A DNA stretch of 64,000 bases from CAWJTV01 sp963845695. Its GTDB lineage: Bacteria; Planctomycetota; Planctomycetia; Isosphaerales; Isosphaeraceae. The notes below the pieces were generated by a model. The model worked only from the letters and a program-made list of their open reading frames with translations. It did no database searches and was not told the origin of the DNA. Shown in pieces: positions 32,668 to 41,691 of the stretch (position 1 is the stretch's first letter; every line of letters starts with the position of its first letter). Position numbers and translations under genes: made by a program. The DNA lies in assembly GCA_963845695.1 (NCBI GenBank), contig CAWJTQ010000007.1, positions 1 to 64,000 of the forward strand, given 5' to 3'.

Positions 32668-33336
32668 AACTCTCGAATCCCTGAAAAGACTGGGCACGCG
32701 TACTCGCAACGTCCCGTCCGTTTCGGCGATGCATCCGCGCAGGCCCTAGACGATCTCACAGTATAACACGCAGCCAATCTTCCTTGCATAGATGGTACTA
32801 TCGATCGCATTCATTTTTTGGGGGACCACCGCATCGTGGCCGGCGTGGGATCGCCTCTTTCCCAGCCGGTCGAGCGAGTGCACTCACAGTGACGGCCGCA
32901 TTTCCGCACGGTTGGCAACCTTCGTCGATGGGTCGCTCAGGTTTATCCGCATCGTTTTTTCAGCTCCGCGCGGAGTTACGGCGTCGAGTCCCGCGACTCA
33001 TCGATAGGTCTCGCGCGATGATCAACCAAACTAATATAACCACCGTTTTCCCCCAATCAAAAGAATCCAGCAGAAATCGCCCAATTTCACACGGCCTGAT
33101 CTTGAGAGTCGGTGTGACGCTCAGGCGTGGGCCGTGGGCGTTCGGGACCGGCGCGTCTTTCGGAACAATCCACTCGATCGGTTGAATCGCCGTAGTCGGC
33201 AAAATCGATGAAGTCTTCGTAATCGCTGGCCGATAACGAGTGGTAAGCCGACGAACTCACAAGGGCGGATTGCCGGGCGAGAGGTGGGCCTGGCTGGTCC
33301 TGAGCGTTGAGGCGGTGAAGCGAGGGGGATCAACCG
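32668..33336. other. Divergent intergenic region
   Basis: It separates the adhesin gene (minus) from the HEAT-repeat gene (plus) and must contain both promoters. No ORF of a known family and no strong hairpin stands out. The GAGGGGG at about 33324-33331 is the Shine-Dalgarno sequence of the plus-strand gene. Confidence 0.4.
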
Positions 33337-34686
33337 ATGTGGTCGGGGAAAGCATGGTTAGCGGGGTTCGCGATCCTCGCGCTCGGGGCGCCGTCGTTGT
33401 GGGCGCAAGGGCTGAATGTGCCGGCGAGTCCCGGCACGAGTCTCCCCGCGGGCGGTACCAGCGCGATCTCGGGTGCGACGAGCGCGCTCGGGTCCACGGG
33501 TTCGGCCGCGCCGAGCGGGTTCTGCGCCAATCTGGCGGCGTTCGCCCAGAAGTGCAGGGCCGCGCTCTGTGCCAGCCAGTTCGGCCAGATGCTCAACAGC
33601 GGGATGACCGGCCCGCTGGGAAGTGTGACCGGCGGGTTCATCCCGTCGATCTGCCCACCGCCGGGCACGATTCCGCTCACGGGGCCGGGTGCACCCCCGG
33701 CCGGCAGCGCGGCCGCCACCGCCGCCGCCATCCAGGCCAGCGAGGCCAACGCCAAGGCCCGCGTCGCCGCCATCGAGTACCTGGGCACCGTCGATTGCGC
33801 CCGATGGCCCGAGGCGATCAAGGCGCTGACCAACGGTCTGCGTCAGGACCCCAACGAGTGCGTCCGCTTCGCCGCGGCCCGCGCGCTCAACAGCGGGTGT
33901 TGCTGCAATCAGAAAGTGATCGAGTCCCTGAAGGTCTGCGTCTCCGGCACGTCCGAGGACGGCGCCCCCGTCGAGAACTCTGTCCGCGTCAAGGCCGCCG
34001 CCTTCTCCGCGTTGCAGCACTGCCTCATGTGCCTCCCGCAGGAGGAAGAGAAGGTCAAACCGCCCAAGCGAGAAGGGGAACAGCTCGAGCCCAGTACGAT
34101 CCCCCCGGCCATCGAGCGCAGCACCCAAAGTCCCGTGGCGAACCCCCACATCGCCACCGCCTACCGACCGCCACGGCGCGGCCCGATCACGTATGAGGAG
34201 CAGCTCCGGCAGAAGCCGTTCTCCCAGACGGTCGACGAGGCACGGCGCACCCTCTTCCAGTTGTCGAACAACCCCCGGCCATCGGCCGTACTGCCCGCCG
34301 GACAGCGAAGCCTCTTTGGTGCCCTGACCAGGGCTCGCAACGAAGTCGGCGCGGCGAACCTCCGCCGGGCTCGCGAGCAGGGCCAGGTGCCGCCCCGGCC
34401 CGACCAGTCCCGGGGAGCGACCCTGCCCGAACCGTCGGAGTATCCGTCGGGCTCCGGCGTCGAACCCGCTGCCTGGACGCCCACTTACATCACCCCGGGC
34501 TCGATGCCCACGGCGACACCGGCAACCGGACCGGGGACGGCCGGGACCGCTCCCATCAACCAGTCGGTTCCCGGGCAGGTGATCGATGGTTCCGGCCCGA
34601 TGTCGAGCACCGAGCCGACGCCGGCCCCGAAGTCCAGCGCACGCCGTGGACTCATCGGCATGCTGTTCCAGTCCCGAGGCGATTGA
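33337..34686 (+). CDS. Secreted HEAT-repeat protein
   Basis: 449 residues from ATG 33337, eight bases after GAGGGGG. It has a signal peptide (MWSGKAWLAGFAILALGA, cleavage after WAQ) and a Gly/Ala/Ser-rich linker. A Cys-containing HEAT-like region follows at ~145-240 (ARVAAIEYLGTVDCARWPEA, ECVRFAAARALNSGCCCNQK, VRVKAAAFSALQHCLMC). The C-terminal half is Pro-rich and disordered and ends LIGMLFQSRGD. HEAT proteins of this kind in planctomycetes are exported and of unknown function. The clustered Cys (CCC, CLMC) suggest disulfides or metal binding. It precedes a barrel protein on the same strand with a 319-base gap that contains a hairpin. Confidence 0.7.
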   Translation: MWSGKAWLAGFAILALGAPSLWAQGLNVPASPGTSLPAGGTSAISGATSALGSTGSAAPSGFCANLAAFAQKCRAALCASQFGQMLNSGMTGPLGSVTGGFIPSICPPPGTIPLTGPGAPPAGSAAATAAAIQASEANAKARVAAIEYLGTVDCARWPEAIKALTNGLRQDPNECVRFAAARALNSGCCCNQKVIESLKVCVSGTSEDGAPVENSVRVKAAAFSALQHCLMCLPQEEEKVKPPKREGEQLEPSTIPPAIERSTQSPVANPHIATAYRPPRRGPITYEEQLRQKPFSQTVDEARRTLFQLSNNPRPSAVLPAGQRSLFGALTRARNEVGAANLRRAREQGQVPPRPDQSRGATLPEPSEYPSGSGVEPAAWTPTYITPGSMPTATPATGPGTAGTAPINQSVPGQVIDGSGPMSSTEPTPAPKSSARRGLIGMLFQSRGD

Positions 34687-34903
34687 GCGGCTACGCCGCC
34701 GCGTCGTGGTCCGGTTTGCACGGGAGGCCGTTGCGAACGAGGCACCGCCGGCTTCTCAGATCGATCGACCCTTCTCGTCCGTTTCATGTCAGGTCTGCCC
34801 AGATCTCTGTACGCCACGTCCGATCAACGCCAGTCAGTCCGTTAGCGCCAACCCATTCTCTGGTCCGCGGCCACGGCACGATCCTGGTGATCCGTCAGCC
34901 TTT

Positions 34904-34960
34904 GATCGACAGGTTGCAGTCCCGCCTTCCGGCAGAAGCCGGGACTGCGACCTGTCGATC
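34904..34960. repeat. 21-bp stem hairpin upstream of barrel gene
   Basis: GATCGACAGGTTGCAGTCCCG (34904-34924) pairs with 34940-34960 with one G-T mismatch; the loop is 15 bases. It lies between two same-strand genes, 46 bases before the GTG start. It could be a terminator of the HEAT gene without a T-run, an mRNA-stability hairpin, or a REP unit. Confidence 0.7.
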
Positions 34961-35005
34961 CAGGAAAGACGCGACACGAGTCTCCATGAGGACAGGAATG
35001 GGACG

Positions 35006-36715
35006 GTGGCGAGAAAAGGAGCAAGTCGCGTGCGCAGAACGGCCAAGAACACAGGTGGCATCTCCCGCGTCGCGTGGTCGCTGATCGTCGCGTTGCTGCC
35101 CGCTGCGGCATGCCCGGCCGACGACGGAACGGCGACGGCGCCGACCGCCTCCCAACCCTCCTCGATGTCGCCCGCCGCACCCGCGCCGGCTCGCCTCAAG
35201 ATCCCACCGCCGCGCGACTGGTCGCAAGCCCCCGGCTGGACCACCAAGGGACCGGCAGGAAACACAGCCCCGGTACCCGCGTCGGCCCCGGCGCCCGCGA
35301 CGGATCCGGCCTTCTCCTCGATACTTGACCCAGCCCGGGCACCCTCCGCGACTCGCACGCAGCCCGTGACACGGTCGAGCCCAGCCGATTCCGAGCCGAC
35401 CGAGCCCACCCCGCAGGAGACCGCCGGGGCCGCCGCGCCGCGGCCCGAGGATCCGCAGTCCGACAGCGACCTGCCTCAGCCTGCTTCAGTCTTGCCCCCA
35501 GTCGCCGCGATGGGTGCCGCAGCACCTGCGCCCGCTGCCGCCCCTGACGCGCCTCAGGCCCCAGTTCCGCCCGAGTCGCAACCCGTGAACCTGGCCCAGG
35601 CATTGAACCTGGGTGCGGAGCCCGACGAGGTTCAGGTGGATATCCTGGCGGTCCAGTCGAAGGGGGACGGTCAGGTCAAGCAGGTCGCCTGTGCGACCTG
35701 CGGTGGGTTCCACAATGCCGGCGAGGAACCCATGTTCCACGGGGCGGTAGGGTGTGAGAACGGCAGTTGCATCCCGGGTCGCAATCCGTGCTACCCTCCC
35801 TGTAATTCCTGCAACACGGTCGTCGGCGCGTTCCTTCAGAACCTCTATCAATGCCTGTGCTGTCCCGATCCCTGCTACCAGCCCGGCTGGGTGCCCGCGG
35901 CGAATGCCTCGTTCTTCGCCGACTACGCCCGCCCGTGGACTGTTACCCGCCTCCGTTACGACAACCTCGAGTCGATGACCCGGCCCGACCGCAACCAGTT
36001 CTGGATGCAAGGGGTCACCGCGATGCGTAAGAACGGGCGGCCGGTCACCGATCCCCGCGCCCGGCTCCAGCAGTTCTACGTCTACCAGGAAGTGGCGGCT
36101 GGGCGGGGCAGCTTCTTCATCGAGTATCCCTATCGTCAGATCAATCAGAGTTACGCTCCAACCCAGGCCGGCTTCAGCGACCTGAACTTCGGCATCAAAT
36201 CGCTGATGTTCGATTGCGAGTTGCTCCAGGTCACCTTCCAGTTCCGGACCTACACGCCGACCGGGAACGGGATGCTCAACCTGGGCACCGGCCACTTCGC
36301 GCTGGACCCCTCGATCATGACCTCGCTGAAGCTGGGACCGACCACGTATTTCCAGGGCCAGTTCGGCAACTGGATCCCGCTGGCCGGCAACCAGAGCCTG
36401 GCGGGCGGCGTCTTCTACACGTTCATGAGCATCAACCAGGTCCTGGCTTACACCACGCCGGACAGCCCGCTGATCGCCACCCTCGAGATGGACACCTGGT
36501 CGTTCGAGAACGGCGGCTACACGGCGTCCATCGCACCAGGCCAGAAGCCGGTCTACGTCGAGAAGGGGGGCGGGGTGACCTACTTCAACATCGGCCCCGG
36601 CCTTCGCCAGTCGATCTGCAACCGGATCGACTTTGGCGGCGCCATCACCTGGGCGACCAACACGGCCCACTGGGCCCAGCCCTGGTTCCGCTTCGAGGCA
36701 CGGTTCCTCTTCTGA
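35006..36715 (+). CDS. Putative outer-membrane beta-barrel protein
   Basis: 569 residues from GTG 35006; the frame is open far upstream, but this start gives the signal peptide (basic VARKGASRVRRTAKNTG, then VAWSLIVALLPAAACPA). Next come a Pro/Ala-rich linker (to ~210), a Cys-rich stretch (VACATCGGFHN, GSCIPGRNPCYPPCNSC, LCCPDPCYQPGW) and a ~270-residue barrel-like domain (VTRLRYDNLESMTRPDRNQF, GRGSFFIEYPYRQINQ, LQVTFQFRTYTPTGNG) ending with the aromatic outer-membrane signature WFRFEARFLF. The terminal Phe supports outer-membrane insertion by the BAM pathway. It has the same plan as the 18705 gene. The substrate is unknown. The Cys-rich segment is the distinctive feature and may bind metal or form disulfide links to other envelope proteins. 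Confidence 0.7.
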   Translation: MARKGASRVRRTAKNTGGISRVAWSLIVALLPAAACPADDGTATAPTASQPSSMSPAAPAPARLKIPPPRDWSQAPGWTTKGPAGNTAPVPASAPAPATDPAFSSILDPARAPSATRTQPVTRSSPADSEPTEPTPQETAGAAAPRPEDPQSDSDLPQPASVLPPVAAMGAAAPAPAAAPDAPQAPVPPESQPVNLAQALNLGAEPDEVQVDILAVQSKGDGQVKQVACATCGGFHNAGEEPMFHGAVGCENGSCIPGRNPCYPPCNSCNTVVGAFLQNLYQCLCCPDPCYQPGWVPAANASFFADYARPWTVTRLRYDNLESMTRPDRNQFWMQGVTAMRKNGRPVTDPRARLQQFYVYQEVAAGRGSFFIEYPYRQINQSYAPTQAGFSDLNFGIKSLMFDCELLQVTFQFRTYTPTGNGMLNLGTGHFALDPSIMTSLKLGPTTYFQGQFGNWIPLAGNQSLAGGVFYTFMSINQVLAYTTPDSPLIATLEMDTWSFENGGYTASIAPGQKPVYVEKGGGVTYFNIGPGLRQSICNRIDFGGAITWATNTAHWAQPWFRFEARFLF

Positions 36716-36746
36716 CCGCTGGTCCAGGGGAACCGGCAAGCCCGGT

Positions 36747-36845
36747 TGAGTGACGGAACGAACATCGACGTGCCCGCAGCGCTGGTCGAGCGGATCAAAG
36801 GAATCCGCACCCAGCGCGACGACCTGGAGGAGCAAGCCGAGAGGG
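36747..36845 (+). pseudogene. Short coiled-coil gene fragment
   Basis: From a TTG at 36747 the frame encodes DGTNIDVPAALVERIKGIRT followed by QRDDLEEQAERAS, a charged coiled coil. It then becomes meaningless at about 36845, the same place where the opposite-strand DUF1016 fragment ends being recognisable. Family not identified. Confidence 0.25.
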
Positions 36846-36965
36846 CATCCTCAACTCGGCATTCACCGCGAGCACGGCCCGGCCCTGAGACTGCCAGATG
36901 CGGTCCTTGATCCGGCTGAGCAGACCCGCGTAGTCAAGGAACGAATCTGGTTTCTTCTTGCTCAT
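36795..36965 (-). pseudogene. DUF1016 (YhcG-like PDDEXK nuclease family) N-terminal stub
   Basis: 56 residues. The first ~39 (SFLDYAGLLSRIKDRIWQSQ, then GRAVLAVNAEL) match the N-terminal DUF1016_N helix region, which normally continues with LLYWxIG. Here the match stops at about 36850 and unrelated sequence follows to a TGA at 36795. Full-length proteins are ~330-350 residues with a C-terminal PD-(D/E)xK nuclease domain and often sit in restriction-modification loci. The start codon overlaps the stop of the upstream small ORF as ATGA. It is a remnant only. Confidence 0.5.
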
Positions 36966-37123
36966 GGCATCCTCTCCAGGAGTTCCTGGATCTCGCGCAT
37001 GATCTCAACCATACGCAACTCTTTCTGGGTGTGGAAAAGGAGCATGGGTGCGGAAAGGGTCAGATGCAGAGATAGGGCAAGCCAGTGCCGAAAGTCGAAT
37101 TCGGCATCTGTCATCTTTGTCAT
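36962..37123 (-). CDS. 53-residue small protein upstream of DUF1016 stub
   Basis: ATG at 37121-37123 is preceded by GAGCCGGAG, a usable Shine-Dalgarno sequence. The product starts MTKMTDAEFDFRHWLALSLH, has a short hydrophobic middle and ends EIMREIQELLERMP. Its stop overlaps the DUF1016 start (ATGA), a sign of translational coupling. Function unknown; context suggests a small accessory or regulatory gene of a lost restriction/defence operon. Confidence 0.45.
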   Translation of the reverse strand: MTKMTDAEFDFRHWLALSLHLTLSAPMLLFHTQKELRMVEIMREIQELLERMP

Positions 37124-37194
37124 CTCCGGCTCCTAGCCTATTTGTCGTCTCTGACCTCTTTGTCTTCCTCCCCATCTTTCAAGTGGTCTGCATC

Positions 37195-40100
37195 TTATTG
37201 AGATAGCGATCTCACGGACCGAGTAGCTTGGCTGCGGATCGCTGGGTCCGGGTCACGGAGTCCGGCTTGAGAGATTGTGTCGGCAAGGCTATGGTCAGCC
37301 CAGCCGCTCGGCAAGGATTTTAGTAAGGATAATCGGACCGGAACGGACGATGATCCGGCCAGAGCACTGATGGCCTCAATATGGCAACGGAGCAAGTCGG
37401 TCGGGAGGGTGAGAAGTTCGTCAAGCACCTGGACTGGTACCTCTTCGGCGCCTATCCCGTCGATAAGCTGGCGGAATGTTACCTCGTTCGAAGTGGCGAT
37501 CATGACCAGCCCTTTTCGGGCCTCTTTGGCGACGTCGTGATTCTCGTCACGGCAAAGAGAGAGTAGCCGATCCTGCGTGACTACTTCTAAGTCGATCAGC
37601 TTCTTGACCAGTGCGGCACGCGGGTTGGGCGGTACTATGTGACAGCTCGGACACGAGGAGCCGAACACCGCTACTTGGCAATGGTCACACCAGCTACCTC
37701 GACGGGTCCAGTGGGCTAGCATCTCGGCGATGCGCGCGGCGTTTGCGCCGCCGACAAGGTCGGACTTGAGCAAGAGGGCCTCGGCAGCAGCCTTCGCAAT
37801 AGAGGGGCTTTCGTGCCCGATCCCGCTCAGGAGTGCTTCGCGCACCAGTCCGAAATCGGCGGGCTGAGCCAGTTCGACGAGAGGCGTGTACAAGTGCTCG
37901 CACCCCGGCGTGAGCGGTTGACGAAGCCGAGTCAGAAGGACCGAGACAGCTTCAACACCCCATACTGGTTTGATTATGTGCGCGGTGACCCGAAGTGTCG
38001 ATTCGCCACCGTTGGTCAGGGCCCGGCCCACGAAGTCCCTGACCCCTGGGCTCCCGCCGTCTTGGCTCAGCACGTATGCCGAGGTTATGATGATGGCAAT
38101 GCAGGGGTGGAACAGCCCTTGCCCAATGAGTGAAAGGTCGATACCCGCTTTGACGCGCCGAGGCCAATCGGGTTCGGCCGAGACAGAGGGCAGGATGTTG
38201 TACAGCGCCCCGTCTTCGCCGAGGCGGCCGAATGCCTCGTTCGCTTCCTCACCAACAGTCTGTGGTTCGAGCCCCAGTGCGGCAGTCACCGCCCGAACGA
38301 CCTCGGCGACAACCTCCTCAGCCTTCCTACGCCCGAGAACAATCCAGTCACCGATCGGTACCTGATTGAAGCCCATTGTGTGATAGACGGCCGCGAGGTG
38401 TAGGAGTGGCCGGTCGTTGGTCGATGTGACCGGCTGGCGAAGTCGTCCCGTTGCCCAGAGGACGGCATCGAGGAACGCGACGGATGCTACATGAAATCGC
38501 CCCGAGGACAGAAACCTCACGAATCCTTCGAACTCGGGGCTGAGCCAGCGTTGGCGGATTCGATCAATCGCCTCTTTTTGTCCGTACCTTTCCAACAGGT
38601 TGGTCACTAATTCCTGTATCCGAATGGTTGACTTCTCGGACATAGCCAGCGATTCTGCTCTGTGAGATGCCTCGGCGAGTGGTAAGTCCCGGAACAATCG
38701 GGCCAGGCTGTTCTCCAAGGCGACATTGATCAGTTCAGATGCTTCCTCAGGGAGGGGATTTTGGGACGGTGCGTGGTTTCTAAAGAGAAATCCAGGAGCC
38801 GGTACGGGAGTTTCAAGGAATGTTTGGACTTGGCTGATGCTGATGAGATCCGGTCCCGCCTCGAGAGCCAGCGCTACTCCGGCGAGGTGCGTCCACAGTT
38901 GCGGGTGGTCAATTAGTGCGGACGCGACCGATCCAATCCTCTCTGGAATATACGGAGTTAAAGGCCGAATCGCGAGGGCGGCTTCGATGGCGATCAGAGG
39001 GATAGGAGAGGTGAGCCTTGCCGAAAGTCGATTCGTCACTTCGAGAGCCAGAGACGGATCGCTCATCGGGACCTCCTCTTGAGCTGCGGCCGCGAGAATC
39101 ACCTCGGTCGAGTTCGGATCGTCCTGGCGGTCCAGTGAGACCAGCTTCCGCACGATCCGCGAGGCTTGACCGAGCCCAACCGCGAGGAGCACCACCTGTC
39201 GCCACCGCGGAGCCGTCCGTACCTCCTCGATCCAAGTATCGATCTCTGTGTCGGTCAGTGTTGCGGCATAACGTGCGGCCGCAAACTCCCCGAGCGATGG
39301 GTGCACGAAGACCAACACCTCTTGGTGGCCGGCGGTCAGACACTCGATAAGGCGCCGGTCCTCCCAGTAGCGGAGCACTCGCTCCGCTTCCTGGGCCGCC
39401 TTCAGTTGCGGAAGTACGAGCTGTCTCACGAGATCCCGGCCGATCTCCTGGACTGCTTCAGTCCGCGAGATGTCCGGTTGTCGTGTGACAAGCCACCCAA
39501 GGACATCCACGATGCGGTTGGCTACCGCCTCTTCGACCTCCGGACTGACCTCTCGGTCAACGACCTTGCTCGTGCGAACGAGCTGGACGACCTGTCCATA
39601 CAACGCGGCGCGGTTCGTACCCACCGCGACACCATCGGCCACAAGCCGGACGAGAAAGCCGAGCAGCAACGGGTTCCGGGCCGCCAGGCTGGCAGCCCGG
39701 TGCTTTCCCTTGGAATCCTCGACGAGAGACAGGAAGTCTCGCCAACGTTGGATCGCGTCGTCCTCGCTGAGGCGGCCCCGGAACAAGACCAGCGAGTGCT
39801 TCCTGATGGCCGTTCTCTCTAATGGAAGCAGTTCGACATGCCGGAAGCCCGGAAGCAGCCCCGGCTCGTGTCCGACTGGGCGAGTCAGTACGCAGACGCG
39901 GCAGTTAGGGTGGCCTGCACACCATGAGACCAAGGCCCTTGCAACGTCGGCACGACTCGGGTCCGTCTCGTCCAACCCGTCAGCGATCAGGACTTCCGGC
40001 GAGGTAAGAAGTTGCTCCGCCAGCTTGGGTGTGAGCCCCGAGGTATCGGCCGCGTCGGCCTTGAGGGCTTGATCGAAGCCCTGGCCGCCACGCATCCCTT

Positions 40101-41148
40101 TGGCCACGATTCTCAGCCGAACCTTGATCACCCGTCGCCCTTCACTTGCGGCCCGCCACACAATTCGGTCCGCGAGTGTACTCTTTCCGGAACCGGGGCC
40201 TCCGAGAACTACCACGTGTTCGTCGAACGCGAGAAGGTGCTCGGCCTCCCGCCGGTCTCCGTTCGTGGGGTTGTCCGCCAATCGCTCCCATTCGTGATAC
40301 GCCTGAACCATCTTCGATATGGAATTGTTCAGCCGGGGCTTACTGGGCTCGTCCCCGAGGACTCTGAGCACGGTCCAGGCTTGATCGATCGGCAAAGCAA
40401 CACCGATGCCCGGAACGAAGAACTGACCATACGCCTTTACCTGCCACAATCGGTACGCCTCGGCCGCGACTACGAGATTGCTCGCGTCCCGTTTCAGGGG
40501 CAAGTGAGTCCCAAGCAACCGGGAGAGGGTCTCCGCGTCTCGCCTGCCGCGTCGGGACATCTGGCGGTGGCCATCTTTCCCCAGGAGATCCCACGCAGTC
40601 TCAGTCTGCGCTGGGTTTTCGACCACTTGCCGAAGCAGAGCCATGCACACTGCGCTCGCCGCCTCCGTCTGCCACTCGACAATCCGGAAGCGTCGGAAAA
40701 TCGCCGGGCTGACATTGTCGGCCGGTTCAAACAGGCTCAGGACCGACTTGGTTATCTCCTTTAGTTCATCCGTGCGTCCGTCGCCGAGCCGCAAGACGTC
40801 GTTTCGAAAATCTTCGCGAATGGTGCCGCTCGTTGTCGAATTCACAAGTAGCACGCACCGGAGGTCAGGATTCCGGACTAGCCCAATAATCAGCCGTCGG
40901 ACGGTATCGTCAAACTTCTTACCCCGCTCCAAGCCGCGCTTCGACTGGACCTCGATCGAGAAGCCGCTTTGAGTCTCGATCGCAAGGTCATCGCCCGGAC
41001 CCCCTGTCTCGGATGAGACCGCCAGCGGCGTGTCATCGAAGTCCTCGAACCAGGAAAGGGGCTGGCCACAAAGGACGTGAGTGGCGACGTAGGCGAACCC
41101 TGCGTCCGCTTGGTAATCGTATCCGCCGTCACCACCACTACCGCTCAT
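37195..41148 (-). CDS. Predicted antiphage STAND NTPase: PD-(D/E)xK nuclease - NACHT-like - HEAT
   Basis: 1317 residues, intact. Residues ~10-200 form a restriction-endonuclease-like domain: GGPGDDLAIE (D54) and FSIEVQSKRG (E66, Q68, K70) give the D-x(11)-ExQxK pattern of DUF4297/Mrr-type nucleases. Residues ~290-650 are a STAND/NACHT ATPase: Walker A VVLGGPGSGKSTL (~310), Walker B VLIADGLDETDPSRAD (~390), sensor region CRVCVLTRPVGHEPG, and a winged-helix-like part with FVHPSLGEFAAARYAA. The remainder is HEAT-like helical repeats with a zinc-ribbon insert (CDHCQVAVFGSSCPSC) near 1160. Known relatives (Avs and bNACHT) sense a phage protein through the C-terminal repeats, oligomerise and cut DNA. 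It begins one base after the stop of a methyltransferase stub. The antiphage role is inferred from architecture. Confidence 0.8.
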   Translation of the reverse strand: MSGSGGDGGYDYQADAGFAYVATHVLCGQPLSWFEDFDDTPLAVSSETGGPGDDLAIETQSGFSIEVQSKRGLERGKKFDDTVRRLIIGLVRNPDLRCVLLVNSTTSGTIREDFRNDVLRLGDGRTDELKEITKSVLSLFEPADNVSPAIFRRFRIVEWQTEAASAVCMALLRQVVENPAQTETAWDLLGKDGHRQMSRRGRRDAETLSRLLGTHLPLKRDASNLVVAAEAYRLWQVKAYGQFFVPGIGVALPIDQAWTVLRVLGDEPSKPRLNNSISKMVQAYHEWERLADNPTNGDRREAEHLLAFDEHVVVLGGPGSGKSTLADRIVWRAASEGRRVIKVRLRIVAKGMRGGQGFDQALKADAADTSGLTPKLAEQLLTSPEVLIADGLDETDPSRADVARALVSWCAGHPNCRVCVLTRPVGHEPGLLPGFRHVELLPLERTAIRKHSLVLFRGRLSEDDAIQRWRDFLSLVEDSKGKHRAASLAARNPLLLGFLVRLVADGVAVGTNRAALYGQVVQLVRTSKVVDREVSPEVEEAVANRIVDVLGWLVTRQPDISRTEAVQEIGRDLVRQLVLPQLKAAQEAERVLRYWEDRRLIECLTAGHQEVLVFVHPSLGEFAAARYAATLTDTEIDTWIEEVRTAPRWRQVVLLAVGLGQASRIVRKLVSLDRQDDPNSTEVILAAAAQEEVPMSDPSLALEVTNRLSARLTSPIPLIAIEAALAIRPLTPYIPERIGSVASALIDHPQLWTHLAGVALALEAGPDLISISQVQTFLETPVPAPGFLFRNHAPSQNPLPEEASELINVALENSLARLFRDLPLAEASHRAESLAMSEKSTIRIQELVTNLLERYGQKEAIDRIRQRWLSPEFEGFVRFLSSGRFHVASVAFLDAVLWATGRLRQPVTSTNDRPLLHLAAVYHTMGFNQVPIGDWIVLGRRKAEEVVAEVVRAVTAALGLEPQTVGEEANEAFGRLGEDGALYNILPSVSAEPDWPRRVKAGIDLSLIGQGLFHPCIAIIITSAYVLSQDGGSPGVRDFVGRALTNGGESTLRVTAHIIKPVWGVEAVSVLLTRLRQPLTPGCEHLYTPLVELAQPADFGLVREALLSGIGHESPSIAKAAAEALLLKSDLVGGANAARIAEMLAHWTRRGSWCDHCQVAVFGSSCPSCHIVPPNPRAALVKKLIDLEVVTQDRLLSLCRDENHDVAKEARKGLVMIATSNEVTFRQLIDGIGAEEVPVQVLDELLTLPTDLLRCHIEAISALAGSSSVPVRLSLLKSLPSGWADHSLADTISQAGLRDPDPAIRSQATRSVRSLSQ

Positions 41149-41149
41149 G

Positions 41150-41390
41150 TTATTTCTTGTCGCTCCGGATAAGGCGACTGCGCCAGGGTTTGGCCTTGGA
41201 GGCGGCCCGGAACAGGTTGAGCTGGCGGTCCTGGGACGACTCGTTGACGGTCTCGACGGTCTGAAACAGCAGGGCGCCGCGCAACGGCGCGACCCGGTGG
41301 CCGCGCTCGTCGTATTTCCCGTCCCAGATCAGCTCGGTCCTGGTCGGTATCGGTGGTCTTCTCCCACTTCCTTGGATTCACCCCAACCAT
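41150..41390 (-). pseudogene. DNA methyltransferase N-terminal stub
   Basis: The reverse frame reads RTELIWDGKYDERGHRVAPL, LLFQTVETVNESSQDRQLNL and KPWRSRLIRSDKK, then stops at 41150. This matches the start of N4/N6 site-specific methyltransferases of the ELVWPGKYDExG…VETVNES…NRLIWGDN type, but it ends exactly where the catalytic domain (DPPY/FxGxG) should begin. The N-terminal ATG (41388-41390, MVGVNPRKWEKTTDTD) is in a frame one base off, so one shift near 41340 is needed. It cannot methylate DNA. It lies in the upstream region of the nuclease-STAND gene, with TAA-C-ATG at the join. Confidence 0.5.
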
Positions 41391-41691
41391 CCTATCATAC
41401 TGTACGCCCGAATGCCACACATTCGCGTTGATAATCTGGCCGGATCTTGTCGAATTCGCAGAAAGTTGTTCGTATGCGGCTACGATCGCCGGGTCCAGTT
41501 TCTTTAGTCGTCCCCATCTCGCGATTCCAGGAGTGCAAGCGACGAGCGACGGCCGACCTCGCCGTTCACGCCTTCATCGGATATCTTTTCACGAAACCAC
41601 TTGGCCGACGACAAAGCCGAGTCTGATCGCCCGACGGTCCTCGAACGGCACGTGTTGCAAAATATTTCGGATCCTCCGAGGTCCTCCAATC

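Noticed and set aside
39166..39822. 218-residue plus-strand ORF within the nuclease-STAND gene
   Set aside because: Antisense frame of an intact 1317-residue coding sequence.
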